Assembly: GCA_015063855.1 (NCBI GenBank)
Contig: SVTI01000006.1
Coordinates: 1 to 47,753, forward strand
DNA: 47,753 nt
Reading direction: 5' to 3'
From: Oscillospiraceae bacterium
GTDB lineage: Bacteria > Bacillota > Clostridia > Oscillospirales > CAG-272
This document shows positions 23,380 through 32,648 of the stretch, piece after piece. Position 1 is the first letter of the stretch. Each line of letters begins with the position of its first letter. The position numbers were made by a program, and so were the translations under genes. The notes below the pieces were generated by a model. It did no database searches. It saw only the letters and a program-made list of their open reading frames with translations, and had not been told where the DNA came from.

Positions 23380-24054
23380 ATGATAAACGTAGCAATAGAC
23401 GGTCCCAGCGGTGCAGGTAAAAGCACTATAGCAAAGGCTGTGGCAAAGAAAAAAGGTTTTATATACGTTGATACGGGTGCGCTCTATCGTTCTATAGGGC
23501 TTTACGTATCGAGAAAGGGAATAGCGAAGGAGGACAAGGAGTCTATCATCTCCTGCCTTCCCGAGATATCTCTTGAATTAAAGTACGTTGAGGGTGTACA
23601 GCGTGTTTATCTCAACTCTGAGGATGTGAGTGAGGCTATCCGTATGCCCGAGATATCCATGTATGCTTCTGCTGTTTCATCGGTGCAGGAGGTTCGTGAT
23701 TTCCTTCTCGGCATACAGAGAGATATGGCTAAGAAATATGATGTTATTATGGATGGCAGAGATATCGGCACCGTTATCCTTCCCGATGCTACAGTCAAGA
23801 TATTTATGACCGCATCGAACGAGGGCAGAGCAAAGCGCAGATATAAGGAGCTATGCGAGAAGGGTGTTGAGACCACCTACGAGGAGGTTCTGCGCGATAT
23901 GACGGAGCGTGACAGAGCCGATTCTACCAGAGCTATCGCTCCCGCAGTTCCCGCAGAGGACGCGATAATGTTTGATAATACCGAATACGGCATTGAGGAA
24001 TGCGTTGACAGAATAATCGATATAATCGAGGAAGCAGCAGCGAAAAGAGGTTAA
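23380..24054 (+). CDS. cmk: Cytidylate kinase
   Basis: The 224-residue enzyme phosphorylates CMP/dCMP. The P-loop is IDGPSGAGKSTIAKAVAKK; FIYVDTGALYRSIGLYVSRK and VIMDGRDIGTVILPDA are family blocks, and RADSTRAIAPAVPAEDA ends the core. GGAGG precedes the ATG. It heads the cmk-plsC-ispH/rpsA cluster typical of Clostridia. Confidence 0.97.
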   Translation: MINVAIDGPSGAGKSTIAKAVAKKKGFIYVDTGALYRSIGLYVSRKGIAKEDKESIISCLPEISLELKYVEGVQRVYLNSEDVSEAIRMPEISMYASAVSSVQEVRDFLLGIQRDMAKKYDVIMDGRDIGTVILPDATVKIFMTASNEGRAKRRYKELCEKGVETTYEEVLRDMTERDRADSTRAIAPAVPAEDAIMFDNTEYGIEECVDRIIDIIEEAAAKRG

Positions 24055-24057
24055 AAA

Positions 24058-24672
24058 ATGAGCTTTTATTCAGGTATCCGTACATTCTTTTCACCTATCA
24101 TAAAGGTTTTGTTCAACGTGCATATCAAGGGCTCGGAGAACGTTCCCGACGAGGGAGGACTTCTTATATGTCCCAATCACATATCGGCATCCGACGTTAT
24201 ATTTGTAACTATGGCTGTAAAGAATAGGGACATTCATTATATGGCGAAGGCGGAGCTTTTCAAGATACCCCTTCTTTCACAGTTTATGAAGGGTATGGGA
24301 GCATTTCCGATCAAGCGCGGTGCAGGAGATATTGCGGCGATCAAAAAAACGATAACCTATCTGCGTGACGGTGAGGTAGTAGGTATGTTCCCTCAGGGAA
24401 CGAGATACAGCGGTGTTCATCCCCGTGAGTCTGAAATCAAACCCGGAGTGGGTATGATAGCATGGAGATCTGAGGCGACAATACTTCCCGTTGCCATAAT
24501 CACCAAGAAATATAAGATTGCCCTTTTCCGCCGTGTTGACGTGATCATCGGCAAGCCTCTGTCCTGTAAGGAGCTCGGATTTGAAAGCGGAAGTCATGAC
24601 GAGCAGAGGGCGGCGGCAGACAAGGTGTTCGAGGAAATGCTCAAGCTTCATGAGGGGGCAGAAAAGAAATGA
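24058..24672 (+). CDS. plsC: 1-acyl-sn-glycerol-3-phosphate acyltransferase
   Basis: The 204-residue membrane-associated enzyme has the NHxxxxD motif in CPNHISASDVIF, the FPIKRGAGD block and the EGTR-like FPQGTR, all of the PlsC family. It makes phosphatidic acid. It begins 3 bases after cmk and its stop overlaps the start of the next gene by 4 bases. Confidence 0.95.
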   Translation: MSFYSGIRTFFSPIIKVLFNVHIKGSENVPDEGGLLICPNHISASDVIFVTMAVKNRDIHYMAKAELFKIPLLSQFMKGMGAFPIKRGAGDIAAIKKTITYLRDGEVVGMFPQGTRYSGVHPRESEIKPGVGMIAWRSEATILPVAIITKKYKIALFRRVDVIIGKPLSCKELGFESGSHDEQRAAADKVFEEMLKLHEGAEKK

Positions 24673-26666
24673 TTATTGAGATCGCATCCCTTGCGGGCTT
24701 CTGCTTCGGTGTAGAGCGCGCCGTTGATTCGGTGGAGAAGCTGATTTCGGAGAACAGCGGTAAGATATACACCTTAGGCAAGCTTATACATAACCCCACC
24801 ATAGTTTCCTCCCTTGAGGAAAGAGGTGTGGAGATAATAGAGGCCGCAGACATAGATCGCGTTTTTTCAGAGACGGACGCCTCAAAGCCCTGTGTTATAG
24901 TTATCCGTGCCCACGGTGTTGTCAAGGATATCAGCGATAAGCTCAGCGAATACTCAAAGAGAAATCCATACTTCAAGGTCTGTGACATGACCTGTCCTCA
25001 CGTAAAGAAGATACACCGTATCGTAGAGAAGCATTCGGGCGATGCACAGCTTACACTCATCCTCGGTAATATAGGACATCCTGAGGTTCAGGGTATCTGC
25101 TCCTACGTTGACGGCGAATATCTCGTTTTTGAGAAGGCCGAGGACCTCGATTATGGCAAAATGACCAATAAAACGCTCTTATGCGTGTCCCAAACTACGC
25201 AAAAATTATCGGAATGGGAAAAAAGTCAAAAAAATTTAAAAAAGGTCTGTACAAATGCTTTAATTTTTGATACAATATGTAGTGTTACGGAAAATCGTCA
25301 GACAGAAGTCGACGCTCTTTCAAAAAGGGTCGATCTGATGCTTGTAATAGGCGGACGGGACAGTTCAAACACAAATAAGCTGTATGAAATATCCCGAAAA
25401 AATCAGAAAAATACCTTTTTTATAGAGGGGGTCGAGGACCTCGACGCTGTCCGTATAACAGCCCATACTAAAGTGGGTATAGCTGCAGGAGCCTCAACGC
25501 CCGGCAGCATCATTAAGGAGGTAAAGAAGAAAATGAGTGAAAAAGAACTCACAACCGGCGAAAACTTCGCTGAATTACTTGATGCATCATTCAAAACTTT
25601 AAATACAGGAGATACCGTTACCGGAACAGTGTTGTCAGTTACTGACGCTGAAGTTCATGTAGACCTTGGTGCCAAGGTTACAGGAATTATCACATCTAAC
25701 GACATTATCGACCCCATGGTTAAGCTGTCCGACCTCTATAAGGTTGGCGACGAAGTTACCGCTGTAGCTGTTCGTGTAAGCGACGTTGACGGTGTGGCTA
25801 CATTAAGCCGCCGCCGTATCGAGGCTTCCGAGAAGTGGGAAAGCATTGTTGCTGCATACAACGAAGGTACTATCCTTGAGGGTAAGGTTACCGAGATCGT
25901 TCGCGGCGGTGCTATCATCGTTCTCAATTCCGTTAAGGTATTTATTCCTGCATCTCAGTCCGGCCTTGCTAAGGACGCTGATCTCACCGAGCTTCAGGGT
26001 AAGGTACATAAGGTTAAGATCATTGATATCAATGAGCAGAGAAAGCGCGCAGTTGCTTCCATCCGTGTAGTTGCACGTGAGGAGAGAAAGGCAGCTGAGG
26101 CAGAGTTCTGGGCAACCCTTGAGAAGGATAAGAAGTTCACAGGCAAGGTTAAGAGCCTTACATCCTACGGTGCATTCGTTAATCTCGGTCCCGTAGACGG
26201 TATGGTTCATCTTACCGAGCTTTCCTGGAAGAGAATCAAGAATCCCGCAGAGGTTGTTAAGGTTGGCGATACTCTCGATGTATTCGTTATTGACTTTGAC
26301 GTTGAAAAGAAGAGAATCTCTCTCGGCCACAAGACCGAAGAGACCAATCCTTGGACTCTCTTCACCAACCAGTTCGCTGTAGGTGACGTTGCTCCCGTTA
26401 AGATCGTTTCCATGATGCCCTTCGGTGCATTCGCTGAGGTTATCCCCGGTGCTGACGGTCTTATCCACATTTCTCAGATCGCTGACAAGAAGATCGGCAA
26501 GCCCGCTGATGTTCTTGAGATCGGTCAGGTAGTTGATGCAAAGATCATCGACATCGACGAAGAAAACCACAAGATCAGCCTCTCCATGAGAGCTCTCCTC
26601 GAAGCAGAGGAAGAGATCGAGGTTGAGATCGTTGAGGAAGCTGCAGAAGAAGCAGACGCTGAATAA
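24669..26666 (+). CDS. Fusion of IspH (HMBPP reductase) with a four-domain ribosomal protein S1
   Basis: Residues 1-288 are IspH, the last enzyme of the MEP isoprenoid pathway. The iron-sulfur Cys lie in GFCFGVERAV, CDMTCPHVKKIH and DTICSVTENRQ. Residues from 289 carry four S1 RNA-binding repeats: TGTVLSVTDAEVHVDLGAKV, EGKVTEIVRGGAIIVLN, TGKVKSLTSYGAFVNLGPVD, and VKIVSMMPFGAFAEVIPG. An acidic tail ends the protein. This fusion is known in Clostridia. An in-frame ATG at 25533 (residue 289) has GGAGGT ten bases upstream, so free S1 of 377 residues may also be made. The 3' part of ispH is AT-rich and includes a promoter-like TGTACA-17-TACAAT (25248-25276). Confidence 0.95.
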   Translation: MIIEIASLAGFCFGVERAVDSVEKLISENSGKIYTLGKLIHNPTIVSSLEERGVEIIEAADIDRVFSETDASKPCVIVIRAHGVVKDISDKLSEYSKRNPYFKVCDMTCPHVKKIHRIVEKHSGDAQLTLILGNIGHPEVQGICSYVDGEYLVFEKAEDLDYGKMTNKTLLCVSQTTQKLSEWEKSQKNLKKVCTNALIFDTICSVTENRQTEVDALSKRVDLMLVIGGRDSSNTNKLYEISRKNQKNTFFIEGVEDLDAVRITAHTKVGIAAGASTPGSIIKEVKKKMSEKELTTGENFAELLDASFKTLNTGDTVTGTVLSVTDAEVHVDLGAKVTGIITSNDIIDPMVKLSDLYKVGDEVTAVAVRVSDVDGVATLSRRRIEASEKWESIVAAYNEGTILEGKVTEIVRGGAIIVLNSVKVFIPASQSGLAKDADLTELQGKVHKVKIIDINEQRKRAVASIRVVAREERKAAEAEFWATLEKDKKFTGKVKSLTSYGAFVNLGPVDGMVHLTELSWKRIKNPAEVVKVGDTLDVFVIDFDVEKKRISLGHKTEETNPWTLFTNQFAVGDVAPVKIVSMMPFGAFAEVIPGADGLIHISQIADKKIGKPADVLEIGQVVDAKIIDIDEENHKISLSMRALLEAEEEIEVEIVEEAAEEADAE

Positions 26667-26681
26667 TTTCGGTCATAATTA

Positions 26682-26714
26682 AAATGCTCTGTCCATCGGA
26701 CAGAGCATTTTTTA
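26682..26714 (+). terminator. Terminator of the ispH-rpsA operon
   Basis: AAATGCTCTGTCC (26682-26694) and GGACAGAGCATTT (26698-26710) form a 13-bp stem with an ATC loop, running into TTTTTT. A dispersed repeat begins in this T-run. Confidence 0.9.
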
Positions 26715-26797
26715 ATGTATAGGAAATTGCTTCATTTCGTGTGAGTTGTTTGCACCAAGAAAGGGAACTGGATTCGGTGCGGGCCGGTGCCCGCTTA
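26707..26797. repeat. Dispersed intergenic repeat, copy 2
   Basis: 26707-26755 matches 4607-4655 (46 of 49 bases). The tail hairpin GCGGGC-CGGT-GCCCGC followed by TTATT corresponds to GCGCC-CGGC-GGCGC in copy 1, with both arms changed together. On the minus strand the hairpin lies directly after the TAA stop (26795-26797) of the solute-binding protein gene. Confidence 0.75.
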
Positions 26798-28324
26798 TTC
26801 GTAATAGCTTAACAGATCGTCAAGGCTACGTTCCCAACCGCGTGAATTACTTGCATAGTAGACTTCAAATCTGGTGTTTTGATTAGCTACCATATTTCTG
26901 AATACATTTGCACAGTTAAGAGTATCTGCATAGAACACACCGAAATTGAGTATAAAACCGTCGCGGATGATATCGAGCATCTCTGCGGAATCGTCGTCAC
27001 GGGTAAACTTATACTTAAGAGCGTTATCATAGTATGCAGGAACTACGTTTTCGTAGCTGAGCTGACTGAGAACGTCGAATATTGCACCACTCTTTTCAAG
27101 ACTCTGTACATCGATGGGAATACATGCCACAGAATAACGGCTCTGTGACTGAGTGAAATACTTTTCCTGTGCTTCGCTCCACTTGGGATAAGGTACTATA
27201 CCAAAGTCGCAATCTGTTTCTCTAAAGTCTGCTGCTTTATTGAGGGTTGCGTGATAGAAGAGCGCTCTTCCTTCCTTGAATATAGTATCAAGGGGATTAT
27301 CTGTGTCGGTAGAGACGGAATGATAGGAGAAAACGTCATCGGTAGCGAAAAAATCCACCATTTGCTCGAGAATACTTGTTACCTTTGAAACATCATATCC
27401 AATAGATATATAGTCATTGTCTCTTTGAGTAGGCAGAGCGTCAAAATGTGCTGCCCAGGCATCTACTGTATTTGGAATATCGGTGATATAACCGAAGGAG
27501 TCCTCTTCGTAGGGCCAATCGTCGTTATTGACGTCTATCCACTTACCCTTTGACATCTCAATACACTTGTCTATAGTCCACTTGCCGTCATTGACGAGCT
27601 GATATATGTTTTCAAGAGCGTATTGTTCGGCTAAGTCCTTGTTGAAATACATAGCGTAAGCATTGTCATAATATGAAAGGGAATAGTCACCTACCATATA
27701 TTTGAGCTCTCCGTTGATGGTCAGTTCCTTGATGAGTTCCTGATAGTAATAGTCGTTTGTAAGACTCTCCTTAATGCAGGGGACATCATAGAAATTACAG
27801 AAATACTGTGCAAGCTCGGGATTTGCCATATAAGCCTGATAACCCATTATAAGATCGTATTCGCCGAGGCCTGCGTCGATAGAATTTCTGAAGGTGTTTA
27901 TAAAGATATCCTGACTTGCCCAGTCGCCGGGTTTTGTTACTGCCTTGATCTCCTTAAGGCCGAACATATCGCATACGTAACGGTTACGCTCGTATACTGC
28001 CTGGCTGACTATGTCGCCGGAGCCTTCATCCGCTGTGATCTCATATGTGTAGGAGCCGAAAGCGCTATCCTCACGGCAAAGTACGGTGAAGGTTTCATTG
28101 GGGAAAATTAAGCCATCCTCAACAACAGATCCTGAAGGCTTTGGAGGATTGCCCCAATCTTTATTATCATCGTCCTCTTCGACTTCCTCTTGTGCTTCAT
28201 CATCGTCGCGATCTTTTCTTCTTTCTCTTTTTTCCTCACGGTCCTCTTCCGGAGCCTCTGTACTGCAGGCTGCTATCATCGGTATGAGAAGAAGACAAAG
28301 AAGTAAGCATAAAAATCTTTTCAT
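26795..28324 (-). CDS. Extracellular solute-binding lipoprotein
   Basis: The 509-residue protein has a lipoprotein signal (KRFLCLLLCLLLIPMIAAC, lipid-modified Cys in the IAAC lipobox). A very acidic/basic linker (EEDREEKRERRKDRDDDEAQ) follows, then a periplasmic-binding-protein type fold (NGELKYMVGDYSLSYYDNAY, MYFNKDLAEQYALENIY, GIVPYPKWSEAQEKYF). That matches family 1 sugar-type binding proteins of ABC importers. The start is the ATG at 28324 after GGAGG; a longer frame to 28378 crosses the promoter. No permease or ATPase gene is adjacent, so it is an orphan or serves a distant transporter or sensor. Confidence 0.88.
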   Translation of the reverse strand: MKRFLCLLLCLLLIPMIAACSTEAPEEDREEKRERRKDRDDDEAQEEVEEDDDNKDWGNPPKPSGSVVEDGLIFPNETFTVLCREDSAFGSYTYEITADEGSGDIVSQAVYERNRYVCDMFGLKEIKAVTKPGDWASQDIFINTFRNSIDAGLGEYDLIMGYQAYMANPELAQYFCNFYDVPCIKESLTNDYYYQELIKELTINGELKYMVGDYSLSYYDNAYAMYFNKDLAEQYALENIYQLVNDGKWTIDKCIEMSKGKWIDVNNDDWPYEEDSFGYITDIPNTVDAWAAHFDALPTQRDNDYISIGYDVSKVTSILEQMVDFFATDDVFSYHSVSTDTDNPLDTIFKEGRALFYHATLNKAADFRETDCDFGIVPYPKWSEAQEKYFTQSQSRYSVACIPIDVQSLEKSGAIFDVLSQLSYENVVPAYYDNALKYKFTRDDDSAEMLDIIRDGFILNFGVFYADTLNCANVFRNMVANQNTRFEVYYASNSRGWERSLDDLLSYYE

Positions 28325-28357
28325 AGTTGTCCCTCCAAAAATCCAAAATATGTAATT

Positions 28358-28389
28358 ATAATAACATATTGTTGACAATCTGTCAACAA
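28358..28389 (-). promoter_or_regulatory. Promoter of the solute-binding gene with overlapping palindromic operator
   Basis: On the minus strand, TTGACA (28381-28386), a 17-bp spacer and TATTAT (28358-28363). A palindrome with 9-bp arms, TTGTTGACA (28369-28377) and TGTCAACAA (28381-28389), covers the -35 box and half the spacer. A dimeric repressor bound here would block RNA polymerase. The regulator is not encoded nearby. Confidence 0.7.
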
Positions 28390-28424
28390 ATGAAGATAAA
28401 TCAATTCAATCTCAATGAATAGTA

Positions 28425-28453
28425 TTGCAAAATTTAAGTATTTATGCTAAAAT
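28425..28453 (+). promoter_or_regulatory. Promoter of the AGCS symporter gene
   Basis: TTGCAA (28425-28430), a 17-bp spacer and TAAAAT (28448-28453), with a TG dinucleotide just before the -10. Confidence 0.6.
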
Positions 28454-28504
28454 AAGTCGAATATACCCAAATGTATAAATATCTATAAAAGAGGAAAAGT
28501 TATT

Positions 28505-29902
28505 ATGACAGATATTATCGGAAGTATAGCGGGCTTCATTACAGATTATATTTTGATCGCCGTATTGCTTATAGGTGGCTTCTGGTTTACCTTTAAGACC
28601 AAATTTGTACAGTTCAGACTTTTAGGAGAGCAGTTCAGGGCTGTTACAGAGAAGCCTAAAGATAAGGGTGGAGTTTCCTCCTTCCAGGCACTTATGGTGT
28701 CTACCGCATCCCGTGTAGGAACGGGTAATATTATCGGTGTATCTACCGCTATATGTATCGGCGGCTATGGTGCTGTATTCTGGATGTGGGTTATCGCCAT
28801 TATCGGTTCAGCATCCGCATTTGTTGAAAGTACCCTTGCACAGATATATAAGCGTAAGGGCCCTGATGCAAGCTATGGCGGTCCTGCATACTATATCAAG
28901 ACAGCTCTTAAGAATAACTGGCTTGCGATAGTTTTCTCTGTATTTCTTATAATCACGTATGCAGTGGGCTTCAATATGCTCGCTTCCTATAATCTCCAGT
29001 CTACATTCTCGGGCTATTCCTTCTATAACCCCGATACAACTCCTTGGATCATCGGAGGAATAATAGCGGTTATCGTTGCCTTCTGTCTTTTCGGGGGCGG
29101 TAAGAGACTTTTGAAGGTTACTTCCTTCCTTGTTCCCGTAATGGGCGTAATCTATATTCTTGCAGCACTTGTTGCAGTTGCACTCAATATAACACTTTTG
29201 CCCGATATTTTCGTTAAAATCTTTAAGGGAGCCTTTGACTTTAAGGCTATATTCGGAGGTTTTGGCGGATCATGTCTCATTATGGGTATAAAGAGAGGTC
29301 TTTTTTCCAACGAGGCAGGTGTGGGCTCTGCTCCCAATGCATCCGCATCCGCAGACGTTTCCCATCCTGTAAAGCAGGGCCTCGTACAGGTGCTTTCGGT
29401 ATTTATCGACACCCTTCTTGTATGCTCTGCTACTGCGTTTATGTGTCTTTCCTCGGGTGTTGAACCTACCAAGGCTGTAAGCGGTGCGCCTTATGTTCAG
29501 CAGTCCCTGCAGACCGTTTTCGGTGATTTCGGACCGATATTTATTACGGTGGCTATGATACTTTTCGCATTTACTACCCTTTTAGGAAATCTTTATTACG
29601 TTGATAAAGCAATATTTTTCATTCTCGGACATGCACCCGGTAAGGGCTTAAGCTATATATATTATATTGCGGCATCTCTTATCATTTTTGCAGGTGCAGG
29701 TCTCAACGCGGGACTTCTTTGGAATATCGCCGATCTGACGATGGCATTTATGACTATAATAAATATTCCCGTTATCATCATTCTCGGCAGATATGCCTTC
29801 AAAGCTCTCGACGATTATGAAAAACAGCGTAAGGAGGGCAAGGAGCCTGTCTTTAGCAGTAAATCTGTCGGTATTTCCGAGGATACGGATTATTGGAATT
29901 GA
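28505..29902 (+). CDS. Alanine/glycine:cation symporter (AGCS family)
   Basis: The 465-residue protein has about ten or eleven membrane helices. Family blocks are GGVSSFQALMVSTASRVGTG (with NIIGVSTAI), GGPAYYIKTALKN, MGIKRGLFSNEAGVGSAPNA and AFTTLLGNLYYVDKA. These transporters take up alanine or glycine with Na+ or H+. AGAGGAAAAG precedes the ATG. The gene is monocistronic and divergent from the solute-binding lipoprotein; I see no glycine riboswitch in the 180-bp gap. Confidence 0.94.
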   Translation: MTDIIGSIAGFITDYILIAVLLIGGFWFTFKTKFVQFRLLGEQFRAVTEKPKDKGGVSSFQALMVSTASRVGTGNIIGVSTAICIGGYGAVFWMWVIAIIGSASAFVESTLAQIYKRKGPDASYGGPAYYIKTALKNNWLAIVFSVFLIITYAVGFNMLASYNLQSTFSGYSFYNPDTTPWIIGGIIAVIVAFCLFGGGKRLLKVTSFLVPVMGVIYILAALVAVALNITLLPDIFVKIFKGAFDFKAIFGGFGGSCLIMGIKRGLFSNEAGVGSAPNASASADVSHPVKQGLVQVLSVFIDTLLVCSATAFMCLSSGVEPTKAVSGAPYVQQSLQTVFGDFGPIFITVAMILFAFTTLLGNLYYVDKAIFFILGHAPGKGLSYIYYIAASLIIFAGAGLNAGLLWNIADLTMAFMTIINIPVIIILGRYAFKALDDYEKQRKEGKEPVFSSKSVGISEDTDYWN

Positions 29903-30000
29903 GCCTCCCCATTATTAACATTTGTATCATGTATTATTAATATCTTTGTGTTAGAATAAACTGTCTTGATTTGTCGAATATTTTGTTTGTGAGGTAGCAA

Positions 30001-32595
30001 ATGAGAAATCCCTTTAGAAATGTCGAACTAAAGATAAACAGTCACTGGAAGGCAAAATTAGCGACTCTTGGCTATTTTATAGCTGTGTTTATATATCTTG
30101 AATTGGCACTCCATTTTGTTATATTCAAGTCGGTTGATGCGCGCATAATATATCCTATACTTTTTGCGGCCGTATCGGGCACCATACTTTTCTTTATTTC
30201 GTCACTTTTCAAGCAGACTGTTAACCGTATACTTTCTATAGTTATTTTGTCCGCGGTTGTAATATACTTTGAGGTACAGATGGTCTACCATTTCGTATTT
30301 CAGGGCTTTATGCCTGTTTCCCAAATTGCTTTGGGCGCGGATGCTGTTACCAATTACACGGCGCAGATATTCCATGCGATAGGCATAAATATTGTCAGTT
30401 TCCTGATAGTGCTCTTACCCTTGCCTCTGACTATATTCCTTTTCGCAAAGAAAATAATTAAATCCTACCGTGTGAAGCTTCTCCAGCTTCCTCTGGTCTT
30501 GGTGATTGGCGGAATTTTTCTGTCCGCGGTTATGATAATTCTTCATGCAAACAATACCTCTCCCAATTCTGCTTATGCTGTTCTTGTTGATAACAATACA
30601 CAGTCTAAGAAAAGCGTTAAAAATCTGGGTCTTGCGGTTACTACCGTACAGGAGTTCAGAGGTCTGTTTATGTCGGAGAATTACAAGCTTGTTTTCTTTG
30701 AAACCGATCTTAATAATTTAAATAATGACGGTCAGCCCCGTAACGAAGGTGACATTAACTTTATCGCATTAAGTGAGATGACCGAGGATGAGCAGGTAAG
30801 ATATATCGATCTCTATCTTAACGGTGTATCTCCTACCTCCAAGAATAAATATACGGGAATCGCAAAGGATTATAACGTTATATCTATTTGTGCCGAGGCA
30901 TTCTCGCCCCTTCTTATTGACAAGGAACTTACACCCACCCTTTACAAGCTCAGCAATAACGGTCTTGTATTTAATAATTTCTATAATTCATTTCCCAATA
31001 CTACCACCAACGGTGAATATGCCTTCTGCATGGGACTTTTCCCCGAGATGTCGAGAACTAAGGTCTCCTCCAGCTTCTCGGCTTCTATAGGTCATTATCT
31101 GCCGTATTGCCTTGGCAACGTATTTAATGACATGGGCTATGAGGCATATGCATTCCACGATTATTTCGGTAATTTCTATTCTCGTAATATTACCCATAAG
31201 AATATGGGATATGATTTCTATGCTATAGGAAACGGTCTCGACATGGATGCGGGTATCCCCTCCTCAGACCTTGAAATGATGGAGGTATCCGTTCCTTATT
31301 ATATTGATAGTGAGGAGCCCTTCCACGCTTATTATATGACTTACAGCGGTCACTATCAGTATAACTGGGATAATGAAATGTCTGCAAAGAACAGAGAAGA
31401 CGTTGAGCATCTTGACTATTCTGAAGAGGTAAAGGCGTATATCGCCTGCAACCTTGAGCTTGAGTATGCTTTAAGTTATCTTATGGACCGGCTCGAGGAA
31501 GCGGGTATCGCCGATAAGACCATGATCGTTCTTACAGGCGATCACTATCCTTACGGCCTTACAATCGAGCAGTATAACGAGCTTGCAGGTCACAAGGTTG
31601 ACGAAAGTTTTGAGAAGTACAAGAATTCTTTTATCTGCTATATTCCCGGTATAGAGAAGGTTGAGGTTGACGAGTATTGCTGTTCCGTTGATATTCTCCC
31701 CACAGTGCTCAATCTTATCGGTGCAGAGTTTGATTCGAGACTGCTTGTGGGTAAGGATGTTATGTCCGATGCTCCCCATCTTGCGGTTATCTCCAATCAG
31801 AGCTTTATTACCTCCGATTTTATGTATGACGCCGAGAACGGTGTTGCCAAGGCTCACGACGGCTCTAAGGTTCCGCAGGAAACCGTTGACAGCTACTGCA
31901 ACTACGTTAGAAATATGTTTACCCTTTCAAGCGCTATTCTTGATACTAACTATTACGGACATGTATTTAACGTGAAGTCTGAGGACGTTGACGATTATGG
32001 TGTAACCTATACCGATATTGCCAGCGTATACGTTGAGTCCGCGGTAGGCTTCATGGAGGAGAATGGCTGGATGACGGCGGACTCCGATACAGAGTTCGGT
32101 GCTAACAGAAACGAGGGCTATATTAATGTTATAGATATCATGTATCAGATGGCGGGCTCTCCTGAGGTAGTTAACGAAACGGAATATTCAGACAGTATAA
32201 TATGGGCTCTTGAAAACAATATAATCAAAAATATCGATTCTACTAAGCTTACCGTTACAAACGGCGACCTTGCATATTCGATCTATAATTTTGCTAAGAT
32301 GTCCGGATGTAATACCGAGGTCGTTATAGACGATGAGGAATATGCGCGACTGTCAGAGTATCTTCCCGGTCTTACAAGGGAAGAGCTTGTACCCATTAAA
32401 TACTGTGTGGATAATCAGATATTGTATACCAACGTTAATCTGGATAAGTATTATAAGGATTATTATGAATGTGCTACGAGGGGATATATTGCAGTATTCC
32501 TTCAGAGAATGTACTATATATGTAATCCCGCAAATACTGCTGAGACAGACGTACAGGAAACAGAACCGGAAACAATAGCAGAAACAGGATTTTAA
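30001..32595 (+). CDS. LTA-synthase-like sulfatase/phosphoglycerol transferase with SLH-like C-terminus
   Basis: The 864-residue protein has about five N-terminal membrane helices (to ~190) and an outer sulfatase-fold domain. Blocks are VISICAEAFSPLLIDKELTP, NSFPNTTTNGEYAFCMGLFP with the probable Thr nucleophile among residues 334-336, YSGHYQYNWD and VLTGDHYPYGL. This is the alkaline-phosphatase-like family that polymerises glycerol-phosphate or decorates glycans. From about residue 680, three modules follow the SLH spacing: AVGFMEENGWMTADSDTEFG, IIWALENNIIKNIDSTKLTV and PIKYCVDNQILYTNVNLDKY. They lack some consensus residues. GAGG precedes the ATG. The substrate is unproven. Confidence 0.87.
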   Translation: MRNPFRNVELKINSHWKAKLATLGYFIAVFIYLELALHFVIFKSVDARIIYPILFAAVSGTILFFISSLFKQTVNRILSIVILSAVVIYFEVQMVYHFVFQGFMPVSQIALGADAVTNYTAQIFHAIGINIVSFLIVLLPLPLTIFLFAKKIIKSYRVKLLQLPLVLVIGGIFLSAVMIILHANNTSPNSAYAVLVDNNTQSKKSVKNLGLAVTTVQEFRGLFMSENYKLVFFETDLNNLNNDGQPRNEGDINFIALSEMTEDEQVRYIDLYLNGVSPTSKNKYTGIAKDYNVISICAEAFSPLLIDKELTPTLYKLSNNGLVFNNFYNSFPNTTTNGEYAFCMGLFPEMSRTKVSSSFSASIGHYLPYCLGNVFNDMGYEAYAFHDYFGNFYSRNITHKNMGYDFYAIGNGLDMDAGIPSSDLEMMEVSVPYYIDSEEPFHAYYMTYSGHYQYNWDNEMSAKNREDVEHLDYSEEVKAYIACNLELEYALSYLMDRLEEAGIADKTMIVLTGDHYPYGLTIEQYNELAGHKVDESFEKYKNSFICYIPGIEKVEVDEYCCSVDILPTVLNLIGAEFDSRLLVGKDVMSDAPHLAVISNQSFITSDFMYDAENGVAKAHDGSKVPQETVDSYCNYVRNMFTLSSAILDTNYYGHVFNVKSEDVDDYGVTYTDIASVYVESAVGFMEENGWMTADSDTEFGANRNEGYINVIDIMYQMAGSPEVVNETEYSDSIIWALENNIIKNIDSTKLTVTNGDLAYSIYNFAKMSGCNTEVVIDDEEYARLSEYLPGLTREELVPIKYCVDNQILYTNVNLDKYYKDYYECATRGYIAVFLQRMYYICNPANTAETDVQETEPETIAETGF

Positions 32596-32602
32596 TATGA
32601 TC

Positions 32603-32628
32603 AGCGGAGCTTTTAAATAAGCTCCGCT
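32603..32628 (+). other. Hairpin between the sulfatase and aminotransferase genes
   Basis: AGCGGAGCTT (32603-32612) pairs with AAGCTCCGCT (32619-32628). There is no T-run, so it is more likely an mRNA stability or processing hairpin than a terminator. Confidence 0.5.
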
Positions 32629-32648
32629 TAAACAATATGGAGGACATT

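Noticed and set aside
28369-28389. Palindrome as a CcpA (cre) site
   Set aside because: The centre and conserved positions do not match the cre pattern; the regulator class is left open.
32603-32628. Hairpin as a rho-independent terminator
   Set aside because: No T-run follows, and the aminotransferase gene starts 20 bp later in the same direction; kept only as an mRNA hairpin.
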